Of a DNA stretch of 37,717 bases, positions 6,912-16,429 are shown one piece after another. The stretch comes from Pseudomonas mosselii. GTDB lineage: Bacteria; Pseudomonadota; Gammaproteobacteria; Pseudomonadales; Pseudomonadaceae. The stretch is taken from NCBI RefSeq assembly GCF_003205295.1, contig NZ_QJRP01000043.1, forward strand, positions 1 to 37,717. Reading direction: 5' to 3'. Below the pieces are notes generated by a model. It searched no databases, was not told the origin of the DNA, and saw nothing but the letters and a program-made list of their open reading frames with translations. A program made the position numbers and the translations under genes. Position 1 is the first letter of the stretch; the number at the start of each line of letters is the position of its first letter.

Positions 6912-7802
6912 TCAGCGTTTCTGGGTCAGGGCGCGGCGCTCGAATTCGACGATGCGCTGACGGTAATGCTCGATGGTCTGGGCGGTCAGCACGCTGCGCT
7001 GGTCATCCTTGAGCTCACCGTTGAGCTCGTGGGCCAGCTTGCGGGCGGCAGCCACCATCACGTCGAAGGCCTGCTTGGGATGACGCGGGCCAGGCAGACC
7101 GAGGAAGAAGCTCACCGCACGGGTGCTGAAGTGGTCGATGTCGTCCAGGTCGAACACGCCGGGCTTGACCGCGTTGGCCATGGAGAACAGCACTTCGCCG
7201 TGGCCGGCCATGCTCTCGTGGCGGTGGAAGATGTCCATTTCGCCGAAGCGCAGGCCGCTTTCGAGGATGTTCTGCAGCAGCGCCGGGCCCTTGAAGCCAC
7301 CTTCGTCACGGGAGATGACGCTGATCACCAGCACTTCCTCGGCCGGCGGCAGCTCCTTGGCTGGCGTGCTCGGCGCGGTGAAGCCGCCGTTGCGGGTATT
7401 GTCGGCGGCGAAATCGTCGTCGCCGCCGTCGAACAGGTCGGGCTCACGCGGCTCTGCAGCCAGGTTCAGGTCACCCTGCTGCGGCTCACTGTGGTTGCGC
7501 TTGCCACGCTTGACCTTGGCCGGCTTGGGTTCGCGCTCGCGCTCACGCTCACGCTCAGGGGCGCTCACCGACGGCAGGTCGGACTCGTCCAGCTCAGGTT
7601 CTTTATGGGTATCCAGCACGCGTGCCGGGCCGAGCACCTCGGCACCGCCGCCGTCGTCGTCCGGGGCGTTGGCGTAGCTACGGTCCAGACGGAACTTCAA
7701 CTTGCCCTTGCCGCCGCGCATGCGGCGCCAGCCGTCGAAAAGAATACCGGCGATGACAATTATGCCGATGACGATCAGCCACTCGCGCAGACCGATTTCC
7801 AT
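6912..7802 (-). CDS. zipA: Cell division protein ZipA
   Basis: ZipA tethers FtsZ to the inner membrane at the septum. The 296-residue protein starts with a short N-terminus and one membrane helix ('WLIVIGIIVIAGILFDGW', about residues 8-25), then a basic stretch ('RRMRGGKGKLKFRLDRSY'), a long charged, proline-rich linker, and the C-terminal FtsZ-binding domain from about residue 155 ('EEVLVISVISRDEGGFKGPALLQ', 'GLRFGEMDIFHRHE', 'FFLGLPGPRHPKQAFDVMVAAARKLA'). The start at 7802 gives MEIGLREWL, the usual pseudomonad ZipA N-terminus. The linker contains a run of Glu-Arg dipeptides encoded by a near-perfect CGCTCA repeat at about 7529-7558. It lies between smc and ligA, as in other pseudomonads. 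Confidence 0.97.
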   Translation of the reverse strand: MEIGLREWLIVIGIIVIAGILFDGWRRMRGGKGKLKFRLDRSYANAPDDDGGGAEVLGPARVLDTHKEPELDESDLPSVSAPEREREREREPKPAKVKRGKRNHSEPQQGDLNLAAEPREPDLFDGGDDDFAADNTRNGGFTAPSTPAKELPPAEEVLVISVISRDEGGFKGPALLQNILESGLRFGEMDIFHRHESMAGHGEVLFSMANAVKPGVFDLDDIDHFSTRAVSFFLGLPGPRHPKQAFDVMVAAARKLAHELNGELKDDQRSVLTAQTIEHYRQRIVEFERRALTQKR

Positions 7803-8007
7803 GTAATCCCGTGCCTCTATAAAAAATATGCTTGAAAACAAAGGCTTCAAAGGCCTTTAACACGTGGCGCCAACTCTATGTTCTGACAGGCGTTTTACCC
7901 ACGCAAAAAACAAGTGACATTAAGCTAGCACGACCAAAGGCAACTTTACACCGTCTGTCGCGTCTGCTGAGGCTTTTGCCTGTATGTTCACACCCTTTCT
8001 TTACCCC

Positions 8008-11000
8008 TTACGCATCGACCATGGCCATTGCCTCTTCCACATCAACTGCTACAAGACGTGAACAGCCCGGCTCGTGCATGGTCACCCCCATCAGCTGGTC
8101 GGCCATTTCCATGGCGATCTTGTTGTGGGTGATGTAGATGAACTGCACGGTCTCGCTCATTTCCTTGACCAGGCGGGCATAGCGCCCGACGTTGGCGTCG
8201 TCCAGCGGCGCGTCGACTTCGTCGAGCATGCAGAACGGCGCCGGGTTCAGCTTGAAGATGGCGAACACCAGGGCCAGGGCCGTCAGTGCCTTCTCGCCGC
8301 CGGACAGCAGATGGATGGTGCTGTTCTTCTTGCCCGGTGGACGCGCCATGATCGTCACCCCTGTATCGAGTAGATCTTCGCCCGTCAGTTCCAGATAAGC
8401 GCTGCCGCCACCGAAAACTTTTGGGAAAAGTGCCTGTAATCCGGCATTTATCTGATCAAAGGTATCCTTGAAACGGTTGCGGGTTTCCTTGTCGATCTTG
8501 CGGATGACGTTTTCCAGGGTCTCCAGCGCCTCGACCAGATCGGCGTCCTGGGCGTCCAGGTAACGCTTGCGTTCGGACTGCTGTTCGTATTCCTCGATGG
8601 CCGCCAGGTTGATCGCACCCAGGCGCTGGATACGTGCCTCGAGTTGCTCCAGGGCCTGTTCGGTGCCCTGCTCGCTGGCGTCGGCCTCGAGCGTAGCGAG
8701 CACGCCCTGAAGATCGTAGCCGTCGGCGAGCAGTTGTTCCTGCAAGGTCTTGCGTCGCACATCCAGCCCTTGGGACTCCAGACGCTGCTGCTCCAGTTGG
8801 CCACGCAGCAGCTGCGACTGCTGCTCGGCCTGGGTGCGGCGCCGCTCGGCATCGCGCAGTTCGCGGTCGGCCTCGTCCATGTGCAGGCGCGCCTGGCGCA
8901 TTTCCTCGTCGACGCTCATGCGTCGTTCCAGCAGCTCTTCGAGCTTGAGGCGCAATTCTTCCAGCGGCGCCTCGCCCTCCTCCAGGTTCAGGTTCAACTG
9001 CTCCTGGCGCTCGCCCAGGCGCACGGCCTGCTGTTCCAGGCGTTCGAGGGCCTGGCGGGTCGAGTCGTGCTGGGCGCGCAGCGAGCCCAGGCGCACGGCC
9101 AGCTGGTGGGCGTGGTCCTTGTGCTGGCGGGCTTCCTGGCGGATGCGGTCGAGGCCTTCGCGCAGGGTGTCGCGGCGCGCCATCAGCAGCTCGCGCTGTT
9201 CGGTGTCCTGGGCCATCAGCTCCAGGGCTTCCTGCAGCAGCAGGCGCGCCTCGCCCAGTTGCTCGTGCTCCAGGGCGCGCTGCTCCTGCAGCTCGATCAA
9301 TTCTTCCTGCAGGCGGCGACGGCGCAGCTCCAACTGCTCGGCACGGGCACGTCCGGCGGACAGGCGTGCCTTGAGCTCGCCGTGCTGACGGCCTTCGTCC
9401 TGACTGCGACGACGCAGTTGCTCGCGTTGCTCCTCCAGGTCGAGCTGCTGCTCGCGCAGGCGTTGCAACTGCTCGTCAAGCTGTTCGAGCAAGGCCTCCT
9501 GCTCCAGCTGCTCCTGGCCCAGCCGCTCGATCTCCTGGCCTCGGGCCAGCACGCCACCCTGAGCCTCGCCACCTCGACTGACCCGCAGGAAGTGCCGCCC
9601 GACCCAGTAGCCGTCGCGGCTGACCAGGCTCTGCCCAGCGCCCAGCGACGCCCGCCGGGCCAGGGCCTGCTCCAGGGTGTCCACCGGCATGACCTGGCCC
9701 AGCCAGGGCGACAGGTCGACGCGTCCTTCTACCTTGTCTAGCAGGCTGCCGGCAACGGCCGTGCCCTCTCCCCCCGCCAGCAGCAGGCGCAGTTCGCCCT
9801 GCTCCAGCGCGGCGAACTCCAGGCCGGTGAAGTCATCCAGCAGCACCGCCTGCAGATCGGCGCCCAGCACCGTTTCCACCGCCAGTTCCCAGCCGGGCTC
9901 GACCCGCAGCCCCTCGGCCAGCCGTGGCCGCTGCTCCAGGCCCTGGGCGCGCAGCCAGTCGGCGGCCCCGACACCCGGCTCCAGCGCGGCCTGCTGCAAG
10001 GCTTCGAGGGACGCCAGGCGCCCGCCCAGGCGCTGCAGGTCACCCTGCTGCTGTTGCTGCGCCTGGCTGGCCTGCTGCATCTGCTCGCGCAACGTTTCCA
10101 GCTGCTCGACCACCTGCTGCTCCTGCAGCTGGAGTTCTTCGAGCAGCAACTCACTGCCGGCCACCTGCTCGCTTAGGTCGTTGGTCTCGGTATCCTGCGT
10201 ATCCTCGCCGAGCTGGTCACGCTCTTCGCCCAGCTTGCGCTGGCGCTCTGCCAGGCGTTCCAGGCTGGCCTCCAGCTGCGCCAGGCGCGCCTGCTGCACT
10301 TCGGCCTGGCGGCGCGGCTCGGCGGAGCGGGTGTTGAAGCTGTCCCACTGCTCCTGCCAGCCGTGCATGCCCAGCTCGGCCTCCTCCAGGGTCGCCGCAG
10401 CCTCCTCGGCCGAGGCCAGGGTCAGTTCCTGCTCGGGCTCGAGCATCGCCAGCTCTTCACCGAGGGTCGCCAGCAAGGTGCGGTCGTGCCCCAGGTGCGA
10501 TTCGGTTTCCAGACGGCTGCGTTCGGCCTCCTTGAGGTCGTCCTGCAACTGACGCAGGCGTTGCTGGCCATGCTGGATGCTCTGCTCGACCCGGGCGATA
10601 TCGCCGGCCACCGAATAGAAGCGGCCCTGCACCTGATTGAAGCGCTCGGACAGCTCATGATGGCCGTCGCGCAGGCGCTCGATGCTGGCATCGGCGTTGC
10701 GCTGCTCGGCGACCAGGGCCTCGAAGGCGATCTCCTGGTCGCCGATGACCGTCTCGCGCTGGCGCACCCGCTCATCCAGGTCGCGCCAGCGCAGGGCCGC
10801 CAGGCGTGCCTTGAGCTGGCGCTCCTCGGCCTTGTACTCGCGATACTTCTCGGCGGCCTGGGCCTGGCGATGCAGACGCTCGAGCTGGCGTTCGAGCTCT
10901 TCGCGCAGGTCGGTCAGGCGCGCCAGGTTCTCCTGGGTGCGGCGGATGCGGTTCTCGGTCTCGCGGCGGCGCTCCTTGTACTTGGAGATGCCCGCCGCCT

Positions 11001-11496
11001 CCTCGATGAAATTGCGCAGCTCCTCGGGCTTGGCCTCGATCAGCTTGGAGATCATGCCCTGCTCGATGATCGAGTAGCTGCGCGGCCCCAGGCCCGTGCC
11101 GAGAAAGATATCGGTGATATCACGGCGCCGGCACTTGGTACCGTTGAGGTAATAGGTGTTCTGCCCGTCGCGGGTGACCTTGCGGCGGATCGAGATCTCG
11201 GCGTAGGCGGCGTACTCGCCGACCAGGGTGTTGTCGCTGTTGTCGAACACCAGCTCGATGCTGGCCTGGCTGACCGGCTTGCGGCTGGTGGAGCCGTTGA
11301 AGATGACATCGGTCATCGACTCGCCGCGCAGGTTCTTGGCCGAGCTTTCGCCCATCACCCAGCGCACCGCGTCGATGATGTTGGACTTGCCGCAGCCATT
11401 GGGGCCGACCACGGCCGCCATGTTACTGGGAAAATTGACCGTGGTCGGGTCGACGAAGGACTTGAACCCGGCCAGGCGGATGCACTTCAGGCGCAT
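8008..11496 (-). CDS. smc: Chromosome segregation protein SMC
   Basis: A 1162-residue condensin ATPase that, with ScpA and ScpB (not in this window), organises and separates chromosomes. It has Walker A 'GPNGCGKS' at 31-38 and a long coiled coil rich in Glu, Gln, Arg and Leu. The hinge lies around residues 500-640 ('GVGAADWLRAQGLEQRPRLAEG' and 'AVETVLGADLQAVLLDD'). A second coiled coil follows, then the ABC signature 'LSGGE' at 1064-1068 and Walker B 'FCMLDEVDAPLDD' with Asp1092 and Glu1093. The length is usual for SMC. The start codon at 11496 is only 3 nt downstream of the stop of the GntR gene, so the two are probably co-transcribed. Confidence 0.98.
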   Translation of the reverse strand: MRLKCIRLAGFKSFVDPTTVNFPSNMAAVVGPNGCGKSNIIDAVRWVMGESSAKNLRGESMTDVIFNGSTSRKPVSQASIELVFDNSDNTLVGEYAAYAEISIRRKVTRDGQNTYYLNGTKCRRRDITDIFLGTGLGPRSYSIIEQGMISKLIEAKPEELRNFIEEAAGISKYKERRRETENRIRRTQENLARLTDLREELERQLERLHRQAQAAEKYREYKAEERQLKARLAALRWRDLDERVRQRETVIGDQEIAFEALVAEQRNADASIERLRDGHHELSERFNQVQGRFYSVAGDIARVEQSIQHGQQRLRQLQDDLKEAERSRLETESHLGHDRTLLATLGEELAMLEPEQELTLASAEEAAATLEEAELGMHGWQEQWDSFNTRSAEPRRQAEVQQARLAQLEASLERLAERQRKLGEERDQLGEDTQDTETNDLSEQVAGSELLLEELQLQEQQVVEQLETLREQMQQASQAQQQQQGDLQRLGGRLASLEALQQAALEPGVGAADWLRAQGLEQRPRLAEGLRVEPGWELAVETVLGADLQAVLLDDFTGLEFAALEQGELRLLLAGGEGTAVAGSLLDKVEGRVDLSPWLGQVMPVDTLEQALARRASLGAGQSLVSRDGYWVGRHFLRVSRGGEAQGGVLARGQEIERLGQEQLEQEALLEQLDEQLQRLREQQLDLEEQREQLRRRSQDEGRQHGELKARLSAGRARAEQLELRRRRLQEELIELQEQRALEHEQLGEARLLLQEALELMAQDTEQRELLMARRDTLREGLDRIRQEARQHKDHAHQLAVRLGSLRAQHDSTRQALERLEQQAVRLGERQEQLNLNLEEGEAPLEELRLKLEELLERRMSVDEEMRQARLHMDEADRELRDAERRRTQAEQQSQLLRGQLEQQRLESQGLDVRRKTLQEQLLADGYDLQGVLATLEADASEQGTEQALEQLEARIQRLGAINLAAIEEYEQQSERKRYLDAQDADLVEALETLENVIRKIDKETRNRFKDTFDQINAGLQALFPKVFGGGSAYLELTGEDLLDTGVTIMARPPGKKNSTIHLLSGGEKALTALALVFAIFKLNPAPFCMLDEVDAPLDDANVGRYARLVKEMSETVQFIYITHNKIAMEMADQLMGVTMHEPGCSRLVAVDVEEAMAMVDA

Positions 11497-11499
11497 CGG

Positions 11500-12159
11500 T
11501 CAGACCCGCGCCAGCGCCGCCAGCACCAGTTCGCAACTGCGCTGGCAATAGGCGGTGAGCACCTCGCGGATGCGCGGCAGGTCGCGGGCGACCACGGCTT
11601 CGAGCAGGCGGGCGAACAGCTCCAGGTAATCGACCATGTTGGCCTGGCGCTGGTCCAGGGCCAGGTAGTAGGCGCGGCTCATGGCCGGCTGCAGGTTCTC
11701 GACGGTTTCCTGCAGGTACGGGTTGTTGGCGAACGGATAGGCGGCGCGCATCACCGCGAAGCTGTCGCCGACGAAGGCCTTGATGTCCTTGGCGGCGTGG
11801 GCCTGCTTGAGGCGCTGCTGGATGTCCAGGAATGGGTGCAGGTCGCTGTCGCTGCGCCAATGCTGGGCAACGGCGTTGCCCAGCAGGATGTAGAACTCGC
11901 CCATCAGGGTGCACAGGCTGCGCACGCTGTTTTCGTCCAGCTCGGTCACATGGGCGCCGCGCCGCGGCAGGATCGCCACCAGGTGACGGCGTTCGAGGAT
12001 GAGCAGCGCCTCGCGCACCGAGCCACGGCTGACGTTGAGGGCCTGGGTGACCTTCTGCTCCTGGATGCGCTCGCCGGGTGCGAGTTCGCCGCGGATGATC
12101 CGCTCGGCCAGGTAGTGGGCAATTTGCTCGGAGAGGCTGTCCGGCGCCTTGAACGTCAT
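11500..12159 (-). CDS. GntR family (FCD-type) transcriptional regulator
   Basis: A 219-residue regulator: an N-terminal winged helix ('LSEQIAHYLAERIIRGELAPGERI...VSRGSVREALLILERRHLV', residues 8-60) with the GntR wing ('LPRRGAHV'), and an all-helical FCD effector domain (about 75-215) with histidine and aspartate residues that commonly bind metal and a carboxylate. The ATG at 12159 has AGGA 7 nt upstream. It diverges from xdhA and abuts smc, and is a natural candidate for controlling xdh, but no FCD-type operator is obvious in the 272-bp spacer other than the TTGACC-N4-GGTCAA boxes, which fit a RutR-like protein better. The effector is unknown. Confidence 0.9.
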   Translation of the reverse strand: MTFKAPDSLSEQIAHYLAERIIRGELAPGERIQEQKVTQALNVSRGSVREALLILERRHLVAILPRRGAHVTELDENSVRSLCTLMGEFYILLGNAVAQHWRSDSDLHPFLDIQQRLKQAHAAKDIKAFVGDSFAVMRAAYPFANNPYLQETVENLQPAMSRAYYLALDQRQANMVDYLELFARLLEAVVARDLPRIREVLTAYCQRSCELVLAALARV

Positions 12160-12338
12160 GGTTTTCCTTCGCGATCTGGGTAGCTGTGCACAAGGGCGCG
12201 ATTGTAGCGCACTTGTCCCGTGCCCGCGCAGCGGCGCGACGCGCTTTGTGCGACTGGCGGGTCAACTTTCCCACTCGGCGCGAACTATGCTTGGAGAAAG
12301 GCTCGATGAAGCGGTTCGGAAGGCCTCTGGACGAAATC

Positions 12339-12354
12339 TTGACCTTTGGGTCAG
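12339..12354. promoter_or_regulatory. RutR-box-like palindrome 1 upstream of xdhA
   Basis: TTGACC-TTTG-GGTCAG. It matches the outer bases of the E. coli RutR box TTGACCAnnTGGTCAA apart from the last base. Its centre is 23 bp (about two helical turns) from the next copy. Confidence 0.6.
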
Positions 12355-12361
12355 AAAATTA

Positions 12362-12377
12362 TTGACCTCAGGGTCAA
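12362..12377. promoter_or_regulatory. RutR-box-like palindrome 2 overlapping the xdhA -35
   Basis: TTGACC-TCAG-GGTCAA has perfect arms. The TTGACC also serves as a good -35 with TTAGAG (12385-12390) 17 bp on as -10, so a bound protein would block polymerase. Confidence 0.7.
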
Positions 12378-12431
12378 GCGTTGCTTAGAGTCCGCCCGAA
12401 CAACAATAAAACCATTGCGAGGCCCTCCCCC

Positions 12432-13886
12432 GTGATCCAGTTTCTCGTCAACCAGGAGCTGCGCAACGAGCACGCCCTGGACCCGAACATGACGGTGCTG
12501 CAATACCTGCGCGAGCACCTGGGCAAACCCGGCACCAAGGAAGGCTGCGCCAGCGGCGACTGCGGCGCCTGCACCGTGGTCGTCGGCGAACTCGTCGAGG
12601 ACGACCAGGGCGGCGACGCCATCCGCTACCGCAGCCTCAACTCATGCCTGACGTTCGTGTCCTCCCTGCACGGCAAGCAGCTGATCAGCGTCGAGGGCCT
12701 CAAGCACCAGGGCGAACTGCACAGCGTGCAGAAAGCCATGGCCGATTGCCATGGTTCGCAGTGCGGCTTCTGTACCCCCGGCTTCGTCATGTCGCTGTTT
12801 GCCCTGCAGAAGAACAGCGAGGGCCACGACCTGCACCAGGCCCAGGAAGCCCTGGCCGGCAACCTGTGCCGCTGCACCGGCTACCGGCCGATCCTCGAAG
12901 CCGCCGAGCAGAGCTGCGCCCGCCCCTGCCGCGACCAGTTCGACGCCCAGCAGGCGCAGACCATCGCCCGCCTCAAGGCCATCGCCCCGCAACAGACCGG
13001 CGAGCTCAACAGCGGCGACAAGCGCTGCCTGGTGCCGCTGACCGTGGCCGACCTGGCCGACCTGTACAGCTCGCACCCCGAGGCACGCCTGCTGGCCGGC
13101 GGCACCGACCTGGCGCTGGAAGTCACCCAGTTCCATCGCACGTTGCCTGTGATGATCTACGTCGGCCATGTCGCCGAGCTCAAGCGCATCGACAAGACCG
13201 CCACCCACCTGGAGATCGGCGCCGCCACCCCGCTGACCGACTGCTACACCGCGCTCAACGAGGAATACCCCGACTTCGGCGACCTGCTGCACCGCTTCGC
13301 CTCGCTGCAGATCCGCAACCAGGGCACCTTGGGCGGCAACATCGGCAATGCCTCGCCGATCGGCGACTCGCCGCCCCTGCTGATCGCCCTGGATGCGCAG
13401 ATCGTCCTGCGCCAGGGCGAACGCCAGCGCACCCTGGCCCTGGAAGACTATTTCATCGACTACCGTATCACCGCGCGCCAGGACAGCGAGTTCATCGAGA
13501 AGATCATCGTGCCACGCGCCAGCAATGACTGGGAGTTCCGCGCCTACAAGGTGTCCAAGCGCCTGGACGACGACATCTCCGCCGTGTGCGCGGCGTTCAA
13601 CCTGAGCATCGAGAACGGCGTGGTCAGCGGCGTGCGCATCGCCTTCGGCGGCATGGCGGCGACTCCGAAACGCGCCCGCGCCTGCGAAGCCGCGCTGCGC
13701 GGCAAACCGTGGAACCAGGCCAGCGTCGAGCGCGCCTGCCAGGCCCTGGCCGAGGACTTCACCCCGCTCAGCGACTTCCGCGCCAGCCGCGAGTACCGCC
13801 TGCTGACCGCGCAGAACCTGCTGCGCAAGTACTTCATCGAACTGCAAACGCCGCACATCGAAACCCGGGTGACCGCCTATGTCTAA
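12432..13886 (+). CDS. xdhA: Xanthine dehydrogenase small subunit (2Fe-2S and FAD domains)
   Basis: XdhA carries electrons from the molybdenum site of XdhB to NAD+ during oxidation of hypoxanthine and xanthine to urate. The 484-residue protein has a plant-type ferredoxin domain (Cys39, Cys44, Cys47, Cys72), a second 2Fe-2S domain (Cys111, Cys114, Cys146, Cys148 in 'QCGFCTPG' and 'LCRCTGYRP'), and a FAD domain with 'LLAGGTDLALEV' and 'NQGTLGGNIGNASPIGDSPP'. I start at the GTG at 12432, which gives the usual (M)IQFLVNQELR N-terminus; an earlier in-frame ATG-like start would lie within the promoter region. Its last 8 nt overlap the start of xdhB, so the two subunits are translationally coupled. 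Two RutR-like boxes precede the gene. Confidence 0.97.
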   Translation: MIQFLVNQELRNEHALDPNMTVLQYLREHLGKPGTKEGCASGDCGACTVVVGELVEDDQGGDAIRYRSLNSCLTFVSSLHGKQLISVEGLKHQGELHSVQKAMADCHGSQCGFCTPGFVMSLFALQKNSEGHDLHQAQEALAGNLCRCTGYRPILEAAEQSCARPCRDQFDAQQAQTIARLKAIAPQQTGELNSGDKRCLVPLTVADLADLYSSHPEARLLAGGTDLALEVTQFHRTLPVMIYVGHVAELKRIDKTATHLEIGAATPLTDCYTALNEEYPDFGDLLHRFASLQIRNQGTLGGNIGNASPIGDSPPLLIALDAQIVLRQGERQRTLALEDYFIDYRITARQDSEFIEKIIVPRASNDWEFRAYKVSKRLDDDISAVCAAFNLSIENGVVSGVRIAFGGMAATPKRARACEAALRGKPWNQASVERACQALAEDFTPLSDFRASREYRLLTAQNLLRKYFIELQTPHIETRVTAYV

Positions 13887-16278
13887 CCATCACGCCGTCA
13901 AGAGCCAGGCCGAGATGGCCGCATTGTTCAGCCAGGACCTGACCACCGGGGTCGGCCGCAGCCTCAAGCACGACAGCGCCGACAAGCACGTGGCGGGCGA
14001 GGCGGTGTACATCGACGACCGCCTGGAATTCCCCAACCAGCTGCACGTCTATGCGCGCACCGCGGATCGCGCTCATGCGCGCATCCTGCGCATCGACACC
14101 ACGCCCTGCTACCAGTTCGAAGGCGTGCGCATCGCCATCACCCACGAGGACATCCCGGGGCTCAAGGACATCGGCCCGGTGGTGGCCGGCGACCCGCTGC
14201 TGGCCATCGACAAGGTCGAGTTCTTCGGCCAGCCGGTGCTCGCCGTGGCCGCCCGCGACCTGGACACCGCCCGCCGTGCGGCGATGGCGGCGATCGTCGA
14301 ATACGAAGACCTGGAGCCGGTGCTCGATGTGGTCGAGGCGCTGCGCAAGAAACACTTCGTGCTCGACAGCCACACCCACAAGCGCGGTGATTCGGACGCG
14401 GCCCTGGCCAGTGCCCCGCACCGTATCCAGGGCAGCCTGCACATCGGCGGCCAGGAGCACTTCTACCTGGAGACCCAGATCAGCTCGGTGATGCCCAGCG
14501 AAGACGGCGGCATGATCGTCTACTGCTCCACGCAGAACCCCACTGAGGTGCAGAAACTGGTCGCCGAGGTGCTCGACGTACCCATGCACAAGATCGTTGT
14601 CGACATGCGCCGCATGGGCGGCGGCTTCGGCGGCAAGGAAACCCAGGCCGCCAGCCCCGCCTGCCTGTGCGCGGTGATTGCGCGCCTGACCGGCCAGCCG
14701 ACCAAGATGCGCCTGCCCCGTGTCGAAGACATGATGATGACCGGCAAGCGCCACCCGTTCTACGTCGAGTACGACGTCGGCTTCGACGACACCGGCCGCC
14801 TGCACGGGATCAACTTCGACCTGGCCGGCAACTGCGGCTATTCGCCGGACCTTTCCGGCTCGATCGTCGACCGCGCCATGTTCCACTCCGACAACGCCTA
14901 CTACCTGGGCGACGCCACGGTGCACGGCCACCGCTGCAAGACCAACACCGCCTCCAACACCGCCTACCGCGGCTTCGGCGGCCCGCAGGGGATGGTCGCC
15001 ATCGAGCAGGTGATGGACCATATCGCCCGCCACCTGGCGCTGGACCCGCTGGCGGTGCGCAAGGCCAACTACTACGGCAAGACCGAGCGCAACATCACCC
15101 ACTACTACCAGACCGTCGAGCACAACATGCTCGAGGAGATGACCGCCGAGATCGAGGCCAGCAGCGATTACCATGAGCGCCGCGAATCGATCCGCCGCTT
15201 CAACGCCAACAGCCCGGTGCTGAAAAAGGGCCTGGCGCTGACCCCGGTGAAGTTCGGCATCTCGTTCACCGCCACCTTCCTCAACCAGGCAGGTGCCTTG
15301 ATCCACATCTACACCGACGGCAGCATCCACCTCAACCACGGCGGCACCGAGATGGGCCAGGGCCTGAACACCAAGGTTGCGCAGGTAGTGGCGCAGGTGT
15401 TCCAGGTCGACTTCGACCGCATCCAGATCACCGCCACCAACACCGACAAGGTGCCCAACACCTCGCCGACCGCGGCCTCCAGCGGCGCCGACCTGAATGG
15501 CAAGGCGGCGCAGAACGCCGCCGAGATCCTCAAGAAGCGCCTGACCGAGTTCGCCGCCCGGCACTACAACGTCACCGAGGAGGACGTCGAGTTCCGCAAC
15601 GGCCATGTGCGCGTGCGCGACCAGATCGTCAGCTTCGAGCAACTGGTGCAGCAGGCCTACTTCGCCCAGGTGTCGCTGTCGACCACAGGTTTCTACCGCA
15701 CGCCGAAGATCTTCTACGACCGCTCCCAGGCCCGTGGCCGGCCGTTCTACTACTTCGCCTTCGGCGCCGCCTGTGTGGAAGTGATCGTCGACACCCTGAC
15801 CGGCGAGTACAAGATGCTGCGCGCCGACATCCTGCACGACGTCGGCGACTCGCTGAACCCGGCCATCGATATCGGCCAGGTCGAGGGCGGCTTCGTCCAG
15901 GGCATGGGCTGGCTGACCACCGAGGAGCTGGTGTGGAACGCCAAGGGCAAGCTGATGACCAACGGCCCGGCCAGCTACAAGATCCCGGCGGTGGCCGACA
16001 TGCCGATCGACATGCGCGTCAAGCTGGTGGAAAACCGCAAGAACCCCGAGGACACGGTGTTCCACTCCAAGGCCGTGGGCGAGCCGCCGTTCATGCTCGG
16101 CATCGCCGCCTGGTGCGCGATCAAGGACGCGGTGGCGAGCATCGCCGACTATCGCGTGCAGCCGAACATCGACGCGCCGTCGACGCCGGAGCGGGTGCTG
16201 TGGGGGTGTGAGCAGATGCGCAAGGTGGTGGCTGCGCAGCAGCCTGTGGAGCCCGCATTGGAAACCGTCACCCACTGA
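13879..16278 (+). CDS. xdhB: Xanthine dehydrogenase large, molybdopterin-binding subunit
   Basis: This catalytic subunit hydroxylates hypoxanthine and xanthine at the molybdenum cofactor. The 799-residue protein has an N-terminal a/b hammerhead domain, followed by cofactor-binding motifs 'GGGFGGKE' at 247-254, 'AYRGFGGPQG', 'GGTEMGQGLNTKVAQV' and 'SGADLNGKAAQNAA', and ends with 'AVGEPPFMLG', whose Glu735 corresponds to the general base of the xanthine oxidase family. The length and motif set are those of bacterial XdhB. The ATG overlaps the xdhA stop region. The 151-bp gap to xdhC is almost filled by a REPIN, which could set how much XdhC is made relative to the enzyme. Confidence 0.98.
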   Translation: MSNHHAVKSQAEMAALFSQDLTTGVGRSLKHDSADKHVAGEAVYIDDRLEFPNQLHVYARTADRAHARILRIDTTPCYQFEGVRIAITHEDIPGLKDIGPVVAGDPLLAIDKVEFFGQPVLAVAARDLDTARRAAMAAIVEYEDLEPVLDVVEALRKKHFVLDSHTHKRGDSDAALASAPHRIQGSLHIGGQEHFYLETQISSVMPSEDGGMIVYCSTQNPTEVQKLVAEVLDVPMHKIVVDMRRMGGGFGGKETQAASPACLCAVIARLTGQPTKMRLPRVEDMMMTGKRHPFYVEYDVGFDDTGRLHGINFDLAGNCGYSPDLSGSIVDRAMFHSDNAYYLGDATVHGHRCKTNTASNTAYRGFGGPQGMVAIEQVMDHIARHLALDPLAVRKANYYGKTERNITHYYQTVEHNMLEEMTAEIEASSDYHERRESIRRFNANSPVLKKGLALTPVKFGISFTATFLNQAGALIHIYTDGSIHLNHGGTEMGQGLNTKVAQVVAQVFQVDFDRIQITATNTDKVPNTSPTAASSGADLNGKAAQNAAEILKKRLTEFAARHYNVTEEDVEFRNGHVRVRDQIVSFEQLVQQAYFAQVSLSTTGFYRTPKIFYDRSQARGRPFYYFAFGAACVEVIVDTLTGEYKMLRADILHDVGDSLNPAIDIGQVEGGFVQGMGWLTTEELVWNAKGKLMTNGPASYKIPAVADMPIDMRVKLVENRKNPEDTVFHSKAVGEPPFMLGIAAWCAIKDAVASIADYRVQPNIDAPSTPERVLWGCEQMRKVVAAQQPVEPALETVTH

Positions 16279-16290
16279 TAACGCGGGACC

Positions 16291-16409
16291 CTGTAGGAGC
16301 GGCCTTGTGTCGCGAAAGGGCTGCGCAGCAGCCCCAAAAATCTTCATTGCGGCACAGATCCTGGGGCCGCTGCGCGACCCTTTCGCGACACAAGGCCGCT
16401 CCTACAAGG
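16291..16409. repeat. Paired inverted REP elements between xdhB and xdhC
   Basis: 29-nt arms at 16292-16320 and 16378-16406 are exact reverse complements (TGTAGGAGCGG ... CGCGAAAGGG), flanking an imperfect centre with GCTGCGCAGC. It lies inside the xdh operon and ends just before the xdhC ribosome-binding site (GAGGAGG at about 16414-16420). Confidence 0.85.
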
Positions 16410-16429
16410 GCACGAGGAGGATTCAAATC

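Noticed and set aside
4589..7012. An 807-codon open frame on the plus strand through ligA
   Set aside because: Shadow of ligA; low-complexity His/Gln/Leu/Ala-rich sequence with no motif.
7820..7860. AAAGGC/GCCTTT stem upstream of zipA as an smc terminator
   Set aside because: Only a 6-bp AT-rich stem with a weak T-tract; not convincing.
13834..16347. An 837-codon open frame opposite xdhB
   Set aside because: Shadow of xdhB caused by codon bias; it also runs through the REPIN.
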